A stretch of 64,000 nt of DNA from assembly GCF_014652435.1 (NCBI RefSeq), contig NZ_BMYU01000005.1, forward strand, positions 233,527 to 297,526, written 5' to 3'. This document shows positions 37,839 to 47,319 of the stretch, piece after piece. Position numbers and translations under genes: made by a program. Numbering within the stretch: position 1 is the stretch's first letter; each line of letters starts with the position of its first letter. This DNA comes from Cognatundibacterium squillarum (GTDB lineage Bacteria > Pseudomonadota > Gammaproteobacteria > Burkholderiales > Burkholderiaceae_D). The notes beneath the pieces are model-generated. The model worked only from the letters and a program-made list of their open reading frames with translations, had not been told where the DNA came from and did no database searches.

Positions 37839-38888
37839 ATGTCGGGATTTTTAAAACAAAGGCTGGCACAGCCTGCCACCATGCGCAGCTGGCGCGGCGG
37901 TATTGCTTTACCGGCGCTGATGCTGCTGACGGTACTGAGTCTGCTGTTCGCCTGCGTCACCGGTTCCGTACCCTTACCGGTGCATGATTTATGGCAAGCC
38001 TTGCCGGAGTTATGGCAAGGGCAGCCTTCTACACTGGCAGGAACACTGCTGGAATTACGCTTACAGCGTGCAGCAGGTGGTTTTCTGACCGGTGCCACGC
38101 TCGCTTTATCCGGCGTTTTAATGCAAGCCTTATTGCGCAACCCGCTCGCCGATCCTTATGTGCTGGGGATTTCCGGCGGTGCCTCCGTTGGCGCACTGAG
38201 CATGATTTTGTTATACGGCAGTTTGTGGATGGTGGATGTCGCCGCGTTTGGCGGTGCCGTTGCCGTTGCCCTGATTCTGTTTGGCCTCGCTTACCGTGAT
38301 TTCAAAGGACACGGCAGCAGCGATGGCAGTGCACAGTTATTGCTGCTGACCGGCGTGATTATCGCCTCCGGTTGCGGCGCCATCATTACCCTGATCTTAT
38401 CGATTGCGCCGGACAGTCGTCTACGCAGCATGGTGTTCTGGATGATCGGTGATTTATCCAACGTCAAACCCGGCATCAGCAGCTGGCTGATTCTGATCAG
38501 TATTGCGGTGCTGGTTATGAAAAATGCGCGCGCGATTAATCTGGCCGCCATGCATGCTGACCATGCGGCGACGCTGGGTGTGAATATCGGACGCCTGCGC
38601 CAGTTATTGTTTTTAGGTGCGGCCTTACTGACGGCAAGTGCGGTTTCGAATGCCGGCAGCGTGGGATTTGTCGGTCTGATCATGCCGCATGCCTGCCGCT
38701 TTGCACTGGGGCCGGATCACCGTTTATTAATTCCGGCATCGATGCTGGCTGGAGGCAGTTTCATTGTGATGGCCGATACGATTGCGCGTACCGTCGTCGC
38801 GCCGCAGCAGTTGCCGGTTGGCGTGATTACCGCGCTGATCGGCGTGCCGGTATTTCTGATCCAGTTACATCAGTTAAGGAAGCGCTGA
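37839..38888 (+). CDS. btuC: Vitamin B12 ABC transporter permease BtuC
   Basis: A 349-residue FecCD-family permease with about ten membrane helices. Conserved stretches are GVLMQALLRNPLADPYVLGISGGASVGAL and VGFVGLIMPHACRFALGPDHRLLIP. It forms the inner-membrane channel of the B12 importer with BtuD. The ATG at 37839 has GGAAA upstream and gives the normal length; ATG 37824 is a weak alternative. The stop overlaps the btuD start by one base. Confidence 0.92.
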   Translation: MSGFLKQRLAQPATMRSWRGGIALPALMLLTVLSLLFACVTGSVPLPVHDLWQALPELWQGQPSTLAGTLLELRLQRAAGGFLTGATLALSGVLMQALLRNPLADPYVLGISGGASVGALSMILLYGSLWMVDVAAFGGAVAVALILFGLAYRDFKGHGSSDGSAQLLLLTGVIIASGCGAIITLILSIAPDSRLRSMVFWMIGDLSNVKPGISSWLILISIAVLVMKNARAINLAAMHADHAATLGVNIGRLRQLLFLGAALLTASAVSNAGSVGFVGLIMPHACRFALGPDHRLLIPASMLAGGSFIVMADTIARTVVAPQQLPVGVITALIGVPVFLIQLHQLRKR

Positions 38889-39658
38889 TGCAGATCCGCC
38901 ATTTAAGCGTACACACGCCGAAACGCGAATTAATACGTAATTTAAATCTAGAAATGCATCCCGGCGAATGCTGGTGCCTGATCGGGCGCAATGGCGCCGG
39001 TAAATCGACGCTGCTGAAAACGCTGGCCGGCATCCGCGACATTAAAACCGGCGATGTGTTGCTGGAAGGCAAACGCTTACAGGACTGGTCTTTACGCGAG
39101 CTGGCATCGCGTCGTGCATATCTGGCACAGAGCCGCACCGATGCATTCGGTTACACCGCGCTGGATACGGTGCTCAGTGCGCGTCATCCGTATCACGACG
39201 CGCATTACTGGGATCAGGACAGCGATGTGCAACAGGCGATGCAGGCACTGGCAGCAATGGACGTTGCCGCGTTAGCTGAGCGTGATGTGCGCAGTTTGTC
39301 CGGCGGTGAGCGGCAACGCGTGGCGATTGCGGCCCTGCTGGCGCAGGATGCGCGCTGGTTGCTTTTAGATGAACCGGCAAATGCGCTGGATCTGGCGCAT
39401 CAGGTCAGTGCCATGTCTTTGCTTGCCCGTTTGTGCAAAGAGCAGCAGAAGGGCGTGCTGATGGTCAGCCATGACTTGAATCTGGCTGCCCGCGTGGCAA
39501 CTCACGCATTGTTGCTGATGGGCGATGGCAGCTGGATAGCAGGTCCGGCTGATGAAGTATTACGTGCTGATTTACTCAGCACTTGTCTCGGGCATCCTGT
39601 CAGTGCGATCCCGCATGAAGGACTAACCGTTTTCATCCCGCAGGCGATGCCTGTCTGA
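38888..39658 (+). CDS. btuD: Vitamin B12 ABC transporter ATP-binding protein BtuD
   Basis: A 256-residue ABC ATPase with Walker A GRNGAGKSTLLKT, signature LSGGERQRVAIAALLAQD, Walker B WLLLDEPANALD and the switch histidine in VMVSHDLN. It drives import through BtuC. Translational overlap with btuC and the neighbouring btuF support the assignment over siderophore importers of the same family. Confidence 0.92.
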   Translation: MQIRHLSVHTPKRELIRNLNLEMHPGECWCLIGRNGAGKSTLLKTLAGIRDIKTGDVLLEGKRLQDWSLRELASRRAYLAQSRTDAFGYTALDTVLSARHPYHDAHYWDQDSDVQQAMQALAAMDVAALAERDVRSLSGGERQRVAIAALLAQDARWLLLDEPANALDLAHQVSAMSLLARLCKEQQKGVLMVSHDLNLAARVATHALLLMGDGSWIAGPADEVLRADLLSTCLGHPVSAIPHEGLTVFIPQAMPV

Positions 39659-39677
39659 TTTTCTGAAGAGAAGAATA

Positions 39678-40319
39678 ATGCAAGAACAAAACGCGGCAGC
39701 GACACCTGAAGTGGCAGCAGACGATATTCAGACCCGTCACCAGCGCCGTATGGCACGTAAAAAAGCCATCGTCGATGAAAAAATTCAGCAGGCACAACGA
39801 CTGACCGGTGTGTTGTTAGTCCATACCGGCAACGGTAAGGGTAAAAGCTCCAGTGCGTTTGGTATGGTGATGCGTGCGCTGGGTCATGGTATGAAAGTCG
39901 GCGTTGTGCAATTCATCAAAGGCGCAATGTCGACCGGCGAAGAAAAGTTCCTGCGCCGCTTTCCCGACGAAGTGCAGTTCCATGCGATGGGGGAAGGCTA
40001 TACCTGGGAAACTCAGAATCGCGAGCGTGACATGGAAAAAGCCGCGCTGGCCTGGGAACAGGCGAAGCGCTTCCTGACAGATCCTGAAATTGGTCTGGTG
40101 GTGCTGGATGAACTGAATATCGCGCTGAAATATCAGTATCTGGATTTGCAGCAAGTGATTGCAGATCTGGATGCGCGTCCTGAAATGCAACATGTGGCTG
40201 TGACGGGGCGTGGTGCGCCGCCGGATCTGATTGAGATTGCAGATACCGTCACGGAAATGCAGGTCATCAAACATGCATTCAAAGAAGGCATTGCTGCACA
40301 GGCAGGTGTGGAATGGTAA
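39678..40319 (+). CDS. cobO: Cob(I)yrinic acid a,c-diamide adenosyltransferase
   Basis: A 213-residue corrinoid adenosyltransferase of the BtuR/CobO/CobA family. It has the P-loop HTGNGKGKSSSAFGMVMRA and the VVLDELNIALKYQYLD segment. It attaches the 5'-deoxyadenosyl group to cobalt. It also serves for salvaged corrinoids. The stop overlaps the next start by seven bases. Confidence 0.94.
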   Translation: MQEQNAAATPEVAADDIQTRHQRRMARKKAIVDEKIQQAQRLTGVLLVHTGNGKGKSSSAFGMVMRALGHGMKVGVVQFIKGAMSTGEEKFLRRFPDEVQFHAMGEGYTWETQNRERDMEKAALAWEQAKRFLTDPEIGLVVLDELNIALKYQYLDLQQVIADLDARPEMQHVAVTGRGAPPDLIEIADTVTEMQVIKHAFKEGIAAQAGVEW

Positions 40320-41608
40320 GCCGCGCACGTGTGCTGATGGTGTCTGCCGTGGCGTCCGGTCAGGGCAAAACTACCGTGACAGCGGCACTGGCACGCAAAC
40401 TGCGCCAAAGCGGGCGCACCGTGCGTGTATTCAAAACCGGACCGGATTTTATTGATCCGCGTATTCTGCAGGCAGCCAGCGGACATGCTGTGTATTCGCT
40501 GGATTTGTGGATGACCGGCGAACCTGCTTGCCGTCAACAATTGGCGCATGCTGCGCAGGAAGCAGATTTTATTCTGATTGAAGGCGTGATGGGCCTGTAC
40601 GACGGCAATCCTTCGTCTGCTGATCTGGCGCGCTTTTTTGACGTACCTGTTCTGGCTGTGCTGGATGCATCGGCGATGGCGCAAACAGTGGGCGCGGTTG
40701 CGATGGGTTTGCGCGATTTCGGTCCTGTACGTCTGGCAGGCGTGATCGCCAACCGCGTTGCATCGGAAGGACATGCAGCGATGGCAAAAGAAGCCATGCG
40801 TGATATTCCGCTGGCAGGCTATCTGATCCGACAGAAGCTCAGTCTGCCGGAACGCCATCTGGGGCTGGTATTGCCGGATGAAGTTGAACATCTGGATGCG
40901 CTGTTAGATCAGATGGCAGATGCCTTAGCACTGGATCTGGCAGTGATGGATGCTATGCCGGAAACCGAATTTGCGGATGTCACCACAGAACAGATTGCAC
41001 CGCTGCTGCAAGGAAAAACCATTGCGGTAGCGCGTGATGATGCGTTTGCTTTCCTGTATCCGGCCAATCTGGATTGCCTGCAGCAACTCGGTGCGCAACT
41101 GATTTATTTTTCGCCGCTGGCGAATGATGCAGTGCCAGCAAGTGCAGATGCGGTGTATCTGCCGGGTGGATATCCGGAACTGCATGCCGCAGCGCTGGCG
41201 CAAAACACTGCTTGGCTGACATCGGTACGTGCTGCAGTGGCAGCCGGAAAGCCTGTGTGGGCGGAATGTGGCGGCATGATGGCACTGACAGAGGCTTTGC
41301 AGGATCAGGATGGTGTCACGCATTCCATGGCAGCGCTGTTGCCCGGCAAAGCAGTGATGCAGGAGAAGCTTGCTGCACTGGGGCCACATTTTCTGTCCAC
41401 TACATGCGGTGAATTGCGCGGACACAGTTTTCATTATTCACGTTTAGAAACACATCTGGAAGGTGTGTTGCATACCACACGTCATCGCGATCAGAAAACC
41501 GGTGAAGCTGTGTATCAGCAGGGCTCTCTGCGCGCCAGTTATTTCCACGCTTATTTCCCGTCCTGTCCGCGTGCTGCGGCAGCATTGTTTCTCGGGGAAG
41601 CGCTGTGA
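40313..41608 (+). CDS. cbiA: Cobyrinate a,c-diamide synthase
   Basis: A 431-residue ATP-dependent glutamine amidotransferase of the CbiA/CobB family. The N-terminal synthetase has the P-loop VSAVASGQGKTTVTAAL and FKTGPDFIDPR. The C-terminal class I glutamine amidotransferase-like domain has the cysteine in WAECGGMMALTEAL and the HSFHYSRLE segment. It amidates the a and c side chains of cobyrinic acid. Its presence in a set otherwise suited to salvage is notable. It overlaps cobO and cobU. Confidence 0.93.
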   Translation: MVSRARVLMVSAVASGQGKTTVTAALARKLRQSGRTVRVFKTGPDFIDPRILQAASGHAVYSLDLWMTGEPACRQQLAHAAQEADFILIEGVMGLYDGNPSSADLARFFDVPVLAVLDASAMAQTVGAVAMGLRDFGPVRLAGVIANRVASEGHAAMAKEAMRDIPLAGYLIRQKLSLPERHLGLVLPDEVEHLDALLDQMADALALDLAVMDAMPETEFADVTTEQIAPLLQGKTIAVARDDAFAFLYPANLDCLQQLGAQLIYFSPLANDAVPASADAVYLPGGYPELHAAALAQNTAWLTSVRAAVAAGKPVWAECGGMMALTEALQDQDGVTHSMAALLPGKAVMQEKLAALGPHFLSTTCGELRGHSFHYSRLETHLEGVLHTTRHRDQKTGEAVYQQGSLRASYFHAYFPSCPRAAAALFLGEAL

Positions 41609-42183
41609 CAGTACATCTGATCACAGGTGGTGCGCGTTCCGGCAAAAGTGCGTATGCCGAACAGCTGGCAGCACAGGCCGAGGCAGCCGGTCAGCAGATT
41701 ATTTATATCGCTACCAGTGCCGGTAACGATGCGGAAATGCAGCGCCGCGTTGCATTGCACAGGCAGCAGCGTCCTGCGCACTGGGTGACGGTGGAGAGTC
41801 CTTTGCAACTGGCCGCAGCGTTGCAGCAATGGAATCAGCCGCAATACTGGATACTGGTCGATTGCCTGACAGTCTGGCTGTCGAATTTACTGTTTTCCGG
41901 TGATCAGCATTTTCCGGAAACCGGACTGATCACACCACCGGCTATGGTTGCCGAACAACGTGATGCCCTGCTGCGGCAGCTTGCCGACAGCCGCGCCGAT
42001 GTCACACTGGTGTCGAATGAAGTCGGACTGGGCATTATTCCTATGGGCGCGGTGACACGCTGGTATATGGATGAGGCCGGAAGGCTGAATCAGGCGGTGG
42101 CAAAACTGGCGCAGCAGGTCACGCTGGTGGTGGCAGGCTTACCCTTGTCACTGAAGCCGGGAGCTGTTGCATGTTCGCGCTGA
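41605..42183 (+). CDS. cobU: Adenosylcobinamide kinase / adenosylcobinamide-phosphate guanylyltransferase
   Basis: A 192-residue bifunctional enzyme that phosphorylates adenosylcobinamide and transfers GMP to it. The P-loop GGARSGKSAYAEQLA is at the N-terminus, then IYIATSAGNDAEMQRRVALH, and LVSNEVGLGIIPMGAVTRWY near the C-terminal end, all family hallmarks. It begins with GTG (GTGA overlap with cbiA). The 3' end overlaps cbiB. Confidence 0.95.
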   Translation: MTVHLITGGARSGKSAYAEQLAAQAEAAGQQIIYIATSAGNDAEMQRRVALHRQQRPAHWVTVESPLQLAAALQQWNQPQYWILVDCLTVWLSNLLFSGDQHFPETGLITPPAMVAEQRDALLRQLADSRADVTLVSNEVGLGIIPMGAVTRWYMDEAGRLNQAVAKLAQQVTLVVAGLPLSLKPGAVACSR

Positions 42184-43118
42184 TCAGTACCGGCGTGCTG
42201 GCGCTGGGAGGTGTTTTGCTGGATCTGGCGCTGGGTGAACCACGTCGCTGGCATCCGCTGGTTGGTTTTGGCCGTATTGCCGGCTGGATAGAAAAAAAAG
42301 CGAATCACAGCGCTGCCAGCAGACCAGAGGGCTTACTGGCGTGGATGCTGGCGGTATTGCCACTGGTATTGCTGAGTCAGGCGCTGATTGTGCTGGCGGC
42401 GTATTTCAGCGTCTGGCTGGCAGCAGCGCTGCATTGTGTGTTGCTTTACGCTTGTATCGGTTTGCGCAGTCTGCGCGAACACAATTTGCCGATACAGACT
42501 GCGTTAGAGCAGGGTGATCTGCCGCAGGCAAGACGCTTAACTTCGTACATCGTCAGCCGCGACACGGAGCATGGCGATGCGTCGTATCTGGCAAAGGCCA
42601 GTGTGGAGTCCGTGCTGGAAAATGGTTGTGATGCTGTGTTTGGCACATTGTTCTGGTTTGCAATCGCAGGTGGCCCCGGTGCGGTGCTGTATCGATTATC
42701 GAATACGCTGGATGCGATGTGGGGTTATAAATCTTTGCGTTTTCTGAAGTTTGGCTGGGCAGCGGCACGAATCGATGACGTGCTGAACTATATTCCTGCG
42801 CGCCTAACGGCAATCAGTTATGCCTTGCTGGGTAACAGCAAACTTGCATTGCAGTGCTGGCGCACGCAGGCGCCGGGCTGGCCTAGCCCGAATGCGGGGC
42901 CGGTCATGTCCAGCGGTGCGGGTGCGCTGGCAATTGCGCTTGGGCGCAGCGCTCGCTACGACGGCGTGGATGAGGTCCGTCCTCCACTGGGCGAGGGACG
43001 GGCTGCAATACCGTCAGACATACAGCGTGCCTGGCAACTTGTCTGGCGCACCACATGGCTGTGGATTGCTGTATTGCTGAGTATTTCCCTGATCTGGAAA
43101 GGATTTGGCAATGCCTGA
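42171..43118 (+). CDS. cbiB: Adenosylcobinamide-phosphate synthase
   Basis: A 315-residue inner-membrane enzyme (CbiB in Salmonella naming, CobD in the aerobic naming) that attaches aminopropanol phosphate to adenosylcobyric acid. Conserved segments are LDLALGEPRRWHPLVGFG, SRDTEHGDASYLAKASVESVLEN and NTLDAMWGYKS. It overlaps cobU by 13 bases and the following decarboxylase by eight. Confidence 0.93.
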   Translation: MFALISTGVLALGGVLLDLALGEPRRWHPLVGFGRIAGWIEKKANHSAASRPEGLLAWMLAVLPLVLLSQALIVLAAYFSVWLAAALHCVLLYACIGLRSLREHNLPIQTALEQGDLPQARRLTSYIVSRDTEHGDASYLAKASVESVLENGCDAVFGTLFWFAIAGGPGAVLYRLSNTLDAMWGYKSLRFLKFGWAAARIDDVLNYIPARLTAISYALLGNSKLALQCWRTQAPGWPSPNAGPVMSSGAGALAIALGRSARYDGVDEVRPPLGEGRAAIPSDIQRAWQLVWRTTWLWIAVLLSISLIWKGFGNA

Positions 43119-44127
43119 ACATGGCGGCAATCTGAATGACGCAGTCGCCCGTTTCGGGCGTGCGCGTGGAGACTGGGTTGATGTATCGACCGGCATTAAT
43201 CCCGCACATTATCCGGTACCACCTTTGCCGGATAATGTCTGGCATCGTTTGCCGGAAGTATCGAAAGAACTGGAGCAGGCTGCGGCGGCGTATTACGGCT
43301 TTCCGGCTTGCGTGGCGGTGGCTGGTACGCAGGCAGCGATTCAGGCTTTGCCACGCTTGCGTGTACGCTGCCGTGTCTGTGTGTGCGGTCCTTCGTATGC
43401 TGAGCACGCATGGCAATGGCAGCAGGCGGGGCATGAAGTAATACGAGCGCGGTATGCAGAGCTGGAACAGCATTTGCCGCAGGTTGATGTGATGGTGGTG
43501 GTGAATCCGAATAATCCGACCGGCGAAACCATTGCGCCCACCACGCTATTAGCCTGGCGTGAACAACTGGCTTCACGCGGGGGCTGGTTGATTGTGGACG
43601 AAGCATTCGGCGACACCGTACCGGAGCTCAGTATCGCAAAGCACAGCGATTTGCCGGGCTTATGGGTGTTGCGTTCGGTGGGTAAGTTTTTCGGGCTGGC
43701 GGGATTGCGGCTTGGTTTCGTCGGTGCATCTGCGAACTTGCTGGCGCAGCTGAGTGCATGGCTGGGCCCGTGGGCCGTCAGCGGTCCCGCACAAATCATT
43801 GCACGGCAGGCGCTGAGTGACCGCGCTTGGCAGCAGCACAACCGCCAGTTTCTGCAGCAACAGGGGCAGCGTTTAAGAAACCTGTTGACTGCAAATGGCT
43901 GGCAAAGTCAGGGTACGGAATTATTTCAGTGGTGCAGCCATGTTCAGCTGCAGCATCAGACCGAAGCACTGTGGGAACATTTCGCGCAGCATGGTATCTG
44001 GGTGCGTTACTTTGATCATTCTGCATGGAGTGCACACGGATTGCGCTTTGGCTTACCGGCAACAGAAGCAGACTGGCAGCGACTGGAACAGGCTTGCCAG
44101 CGATGGAAACGACGGGAAACAACATGA
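43111..44127 (+). CDS. cobD: L-threonine-O-3-phosphate decarboxylase (PLP-dependent)
   Basis: A 338-residue class I/II aminotransferase-fold enzyme that makes (R)-1-amino-2-propanol phosphate for the cobalamin nucleotide loop. It opens HGGNLNDAVARFG, has NPNNPTGETIAP, the VDEAFGDTVPE stretch, and the PLP lysine in RSVGKFFGLAGLRLGF. Some genomes call this CobC-like; the Salmonella name is CobD. The ATG at 43111 has AAAGGA eight bases upstream; a TTG start six bases earlier is less likely. Confidence 0.9.
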   Translation: MPEHGGNLNDAVARFGRARGDWVDVSTGINPAHYPVPPLPDNVWHRLPEVSKELEQAAAAYYGFPACVAVAGTQAAIQALPRLRVRCRVCVCGPSYAEHAWQWQQAGHEVIRARYAELEQHLPQVDVMVVVNPNNPTGETIAPTTLLAWREQLASRGGWLIVDEAFGDTVPELSIAKHSDLPGLWVLRSVGKFFGLAGLRLGFVGASANLLAQLSAWLGPWAVSGPAQIIARQALSDRAWQQHNRQFLQQQGQRLRNLLTANGWQSQGTELFQWCSHVQLQHQTEALWEHFAQHGIWVRYFDHSAWSAHGLRFGLPATEADWQRLEQACQRWKRRETT

Positions 44128-45029
44128 AAAAGAACTTCGCAGCAGCGGCATTTCTGACGCTGTCAATGGCATTTGACGGTGCATTTGCCGCCGGCACCAA
44201 CAGCATCAGTGTGACTGATGATCTGGGACAAACGCTGACGCTGGCGCGGCCTGCGCAGCGTGTCGTCAGTCTGGCACCGCATGTCACCGAACTCCTGTTT
44301 GCTGCAGGAGCAGGCGACAAAATTGTCGCCACCGTGAAATACAGTGATTTTCCTGAAGCGGCAAAACAGATTCCGCGCATCGGCGATTTGCGCCAGATAG
44401 ATCTGGAGCGCGTGATTGCGATGAAGCCGGATCTGGTGGTGGTCTGGATGCATGGCAGTTTTGACCGTCAGCTGGATAAGCTGCGGCAGGCAGGCGTGCC
44501 GTTTTTTTTCAGCGAACCGCATAAGCTGGAAGATATTCCGCTGGCTTTGCGTAAGCTGGGGCAACTGACCGGCAGCGAAGCGCGTTCTGAACCGGCAGCG
44601 AAAGAATTTCAGCAACAGATCAGTCTGCTGCAGCAAAAATATGCGCAGCGTCCGGTAGTGCGAACCTTTTATCAGGTCTGGAACAAACCTTTATACACGC
44701 TGAACGGCAAACACATTATCAACGATGTATTCCGTTACTGCGGCGCGCAGAATGTATTTGCATCGCTGGAAGCCGCAGCGCCGGTGGTGAATATCGAAGC
44801 CGTAGTCAAAGAAAATCCCGAACTGATACTGACCGGTGAAATGCGTCATAAAGACAGCCAGTTTGAATTGTGGAAACCGTTTAGTACGCTGCATGCGGTA
44901 CGTGCCGGCAATCTGATTGCGCTGGATGGCGATTTAATGAACCGCCCGGGGCCGCGCATTATCGACGGCGCGAAGCAGGTCTGTGAAGCACTCGATCAGG
45001 TACGTCAGAAGCGTACAGGAATGAAATAA
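44124..45029 (+). CDS. btuF: Periplasmic cobalamin-binding protein
   Basis: A 301-residue class III substrate-binding protein. The signal peptide covers about residues 1-23, ending in an AFAAG site. The binding fold opens RPAQRVVSLAPHVTELLFAAGAGDKIV, with the long backbone helix and IGDLRQIDLERVIAMKPDLVVVW between lobes, as in BtuF. It starts within the cobD stop (ATGA) and would deliver B12 to BtuCD. The other cargo could be a cobamide precursor. Confidence 0.9.
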   Translation: MKKNFAAAAFLTLSMAFDGAFAAGTNSISVTDDLGQTLTLARPAQRVVSLAPHVTELLFAAGAGDKIVATVKYSDFPEAAKQIPRIGDLRQIDLERVIAMKPDLVVVWMHGSFDRQLDKLRQAGVPFFFSEPHKLEDIPLALRKLGQLTGSEARSEPAAKEFQQQISLLQQKYAQRPVVRTFYQVWNKPLYTLNGKHIINDVFRYCGAQNVFASLEAAAPVVNIEAVVKENPELILTGEMRHKDSQFELWKPFSTLHAVRAGNLIALDGDLMNRPGPRIIDGAKQVCEALDQVRQKRTGMK

Positions 45030-45057
45030 ATACACATATTAAGAAAAGGGTAGCACG

Positions 45058-45858
45058 ATGTCGCAGTATCAGCGTATCGCCTGTCTGAGCACAGAAGCCG
45101 TCGAAGTTATGTACGCTATCGGCGCGGAAGATTTGATCGCCGGTATTTCCGGCTACACCGTGCGTCCGGCGCGCGCCAGAGAAGAAAAAGTCAAAATCAG
45201 CGGATTTTCTTCAGCGAAGCTGGATCGCATTCTGGCGGTGAAGCCGGATCTGGTACTGGCGTATTCGAATATGCAGTCGGATTTGTGCAAAGAATTAATC
45301 AGTGCCGGTGTGGAAGTACATTGCTTCAACCAGCACAGTGTTGATGGCATTTACAAAATGATTGCCACCGTTGGCTTGCTGACGGGGCGCAGTGCTGAAG
45401 CGGCGCAACTGACCGAAACCCTGCAGCAGACAGTGCAGTCCGTACTCATGCAAAGCCGGCAGTGGACGCGCAGACCACGTGTGTATTTTGAAGAATGGAA
45501 TGAGCCGCTGATGTCTGGCATTGGCTGGGTATCGGAACTGATTCGCATCGCTGGCGGCGATGATATTTTCCCTGAGCTGGCGAATTGCTACTCCGGTCGT
45601 GAACGCATTATTGCCGATCCGCTGGAAGTAGTGCGGCGTGCTCCTGACATCATCATCGGTTCATGGTGTGGGAAGAAGTTTCAGCCGGATCAGCTGATGC
45701 AGCGCGAAGGCTGGGCGCAGATTCCGGCGGTTCAGCACGGGCAAGTGTTTGAGATCAAATCACCGGACATTCTGTCACCGGGGCCTGCCGCGATTCAGCA
45801 TGGTTTATTGCAATTGCAGGTACTGATCTCCGGCTGGCAGCAGCAACAGTCTGCGTAA
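45058..45858 (+). CDS. Second BtuF-like binding-protein fold without a signal peptide
   Basis: A 266-residue paralogue of the cobalamin-binding fold (IACLSTEAVEVMYAIGAEDLIAGIS, then LDRILAVKPDLVLAYSNMQSD, and a C-terminal GWAQIPAVQHGQVFEIKSPD). It begins directly with the fold, MSQYQRIACLST, and I see no signal peptide or membrane segment, so it appears cytoplasmic. Proteins of this kind are seen in cobalamin clusters of related bacteria. A role in handling corrinoid inside the cell, or a misplaced start, are the alternatives. AAAAGGG precedes the ATG. Confidence 0.8.
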   Translation: MSQYQRIACLSTEAVEVMYAIGAEDLIAGISGYTVRPARAREEKVKISGFSSAKLDRILAVKPDLVLAYSNMQSDLCKELISAGVEVHCFNQHSVDGIYKMIATVGLLTGRSAEAAQLTETLQQTVQSVLMQSRQWTRRPRVYFEEWNEPLMSGIGWVSELIRIAGGDDIFPELANCYSGRERIIADPLEVVRRAPDIIIGSWCGKKFQPDQLMQREGWAQIPAVQHGQVFEIKSPDILSPGPAAIQHGLLQLQVLISGWQQQQSA

Positions 45859-45873
45859 AACAAGGATACAGGC

Positions 45874-47319
45874 ATGCAGTTTCATACCCTGATGGTGCAG
45901 GGCACCACCTCAGACGCAGGCAAAAGCACGGTAGTTGCGGCGCTTTGCCGTCTTGCGCAGCGCGACGGTATCCGTGTGGTGCCGATGAAGCCGCAAAACA
46001 TGGCGCTGAACAGTGCCGTGACGGTAGATGGCGGCGAGATAGGCCGTGCGCAGGCCTTGCAGGCACAGGCCGCCGGACTGGAACCGCATACCGACATGAA
46101 TCCGGTATTGCTGAAACCTTCCAGCGATACCGGCGCGCAAGTCGTGGTGCATGGCAAAGTGCGCGCCGATATGAATGCGCGTGACTATCATCAGTACAAA
46201 ACGATTGCGATGTCTGCGGTGCTGGAATCGTATCAACGGCTGCGCGATCAGTATGCACTGGTGATGGTGGAAGGTGCTGGCAGTCCGGCAGAAGTGAATC
46301 TGCGCGAACGCGATATCGCGAACATGGGTTTTGCCGAAGCGGTGGATTGTCCTGTAATTCTGGTTGCAGATATTGATCGCGGCGGCGTGTTTGCGCATTT
46401 TGTCGGTACGCTGGCCTGCCTGTCGGAAAGCGAGCAGCAGCGCATTGTCGGCTTTGTGATTAACCGTTTTCGCGGTGATATCCGCTTGCTGGAACCGGGG
46501 CTGGCGTGGCTGGAACAGAAGACCGGCAAGCCTGTACTCGCGGTGCTGCCTTATCTGCACGGCTTGCAGCTGGATGCAGAAGATGCAGTGCTGACGCAGC
46601 AGGAGGGCAAAGGCCGTTTTCGTATTGTGGTGCCGGTCATTCCGCGTATTTCTAATCACACCGATTTTGATGTGCTGCGCGCGCATCCGGATGTGGATCT
46701 GCATCTGGTCGGGCCGGGGCAAGCAATTCCGCCCGCTGATCTGATTGTCCTGCCCGGCAGCAAAAATACCATGGCTGATCTGGCGTTTCTGCGGGAGCAG
46801 GGCTGGGAAGCTGCGCTGCAGAAGCATTTGCGTTACGGCGGCAAAGTCATCGGCATTTGCGGCGGTTATCAGATGCTCGGACAGCAGATCAGCGATCCTT
46901 TCGGCGTGGAAGGCAGCGCAGGGCAGACACAGGCCGGTTTCGGCTTGCTGCCGGTCAGTACCAGACTGGAGCAGCACAAGCAATTGCGCCGTGTGCAGGG
47001 GCATACTCTGTTCGGTACGCAGGCTGCTGTTGAGGGTTATGAAATCCATATGGGCGTTTCTGAACGCGCACAGGACTGCGCTGCTGCGCTGATGCTGGAC
47101 GGCATGCCGGACGGTGCGGTGTCAGCCGATCAGCAAGTGATGGGAACCTATCTGCATGGTTTGTTCGATCATCCGCAGGCTTGTCAGGCCATCCTGCAAT
47201 GGGCAGGGCTGGAAGCGCCGCAAATACTTGATCTGGCTGCTTTGCGTGAAGCCAGCATCAACCGCGTCGCCGATGCCTGCCAGCCATTGTGGGACGCACT
47301 GCGTCGTTTACCGGACTAA
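45874..47319 (+). CDS. cobQ: Cobyric acid synthase
   Basis: A 481-residue amidotransferase that amidates side chains b, d, e and g of adenosylcobyrinic acid a,c-diamide. The P-loop is [20 protein letters not shown] at the start, [12 protein letters not shown] and [16 protein letters not shown] follow, and the glutaminase cysteine is in [13 protein letters not shown] with a downstream [10 protein letters not shown]. It is 15 bases after the second btuF-like gene and is the last gene of the cobalamin unit. Confidence 0.96.
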   Translation: MQFHTLMVQGTTSDAGKSTVVAALCRLAQRDGIRVVPMKPQNMALNSAVTVDGGEIGRAQALQAQAAGLEPHTDMNPVLLKPSSDTGAQVVVHGKVRADMNARDYHQYKTIAMSAVLESYQRLRDQYALVMVEGAGSPAEVNLRERDIANMGFAEAVDCPVILVADIDRGGVFAHFVGTLACLSESEQQRIVGFVINRFRGDIRLLEPGLAWLEQKTGKPVLAVLPYLHGLQLDAEDAVLTQQEGKGRFRIVVPVIPRISNHTDFDVLRAHPDVDLHLVGPGQAIPPADLIVLPGSKNTMADLAFLREQGWEAALQKHLRYGGKVIGICGGYQMLGQQISDPFGVEGSAGQTQAGFGLLPVSTRLEQHKQLRRVQGHTLFGTQAAVEGYEIHMGVSERAQDCAAALMLDGMPDGAVSADQQVMGTYLHGLFDHPQACQAILQWAGLEAPQILDLAALREASINRVADACQPLWDALRRLPD

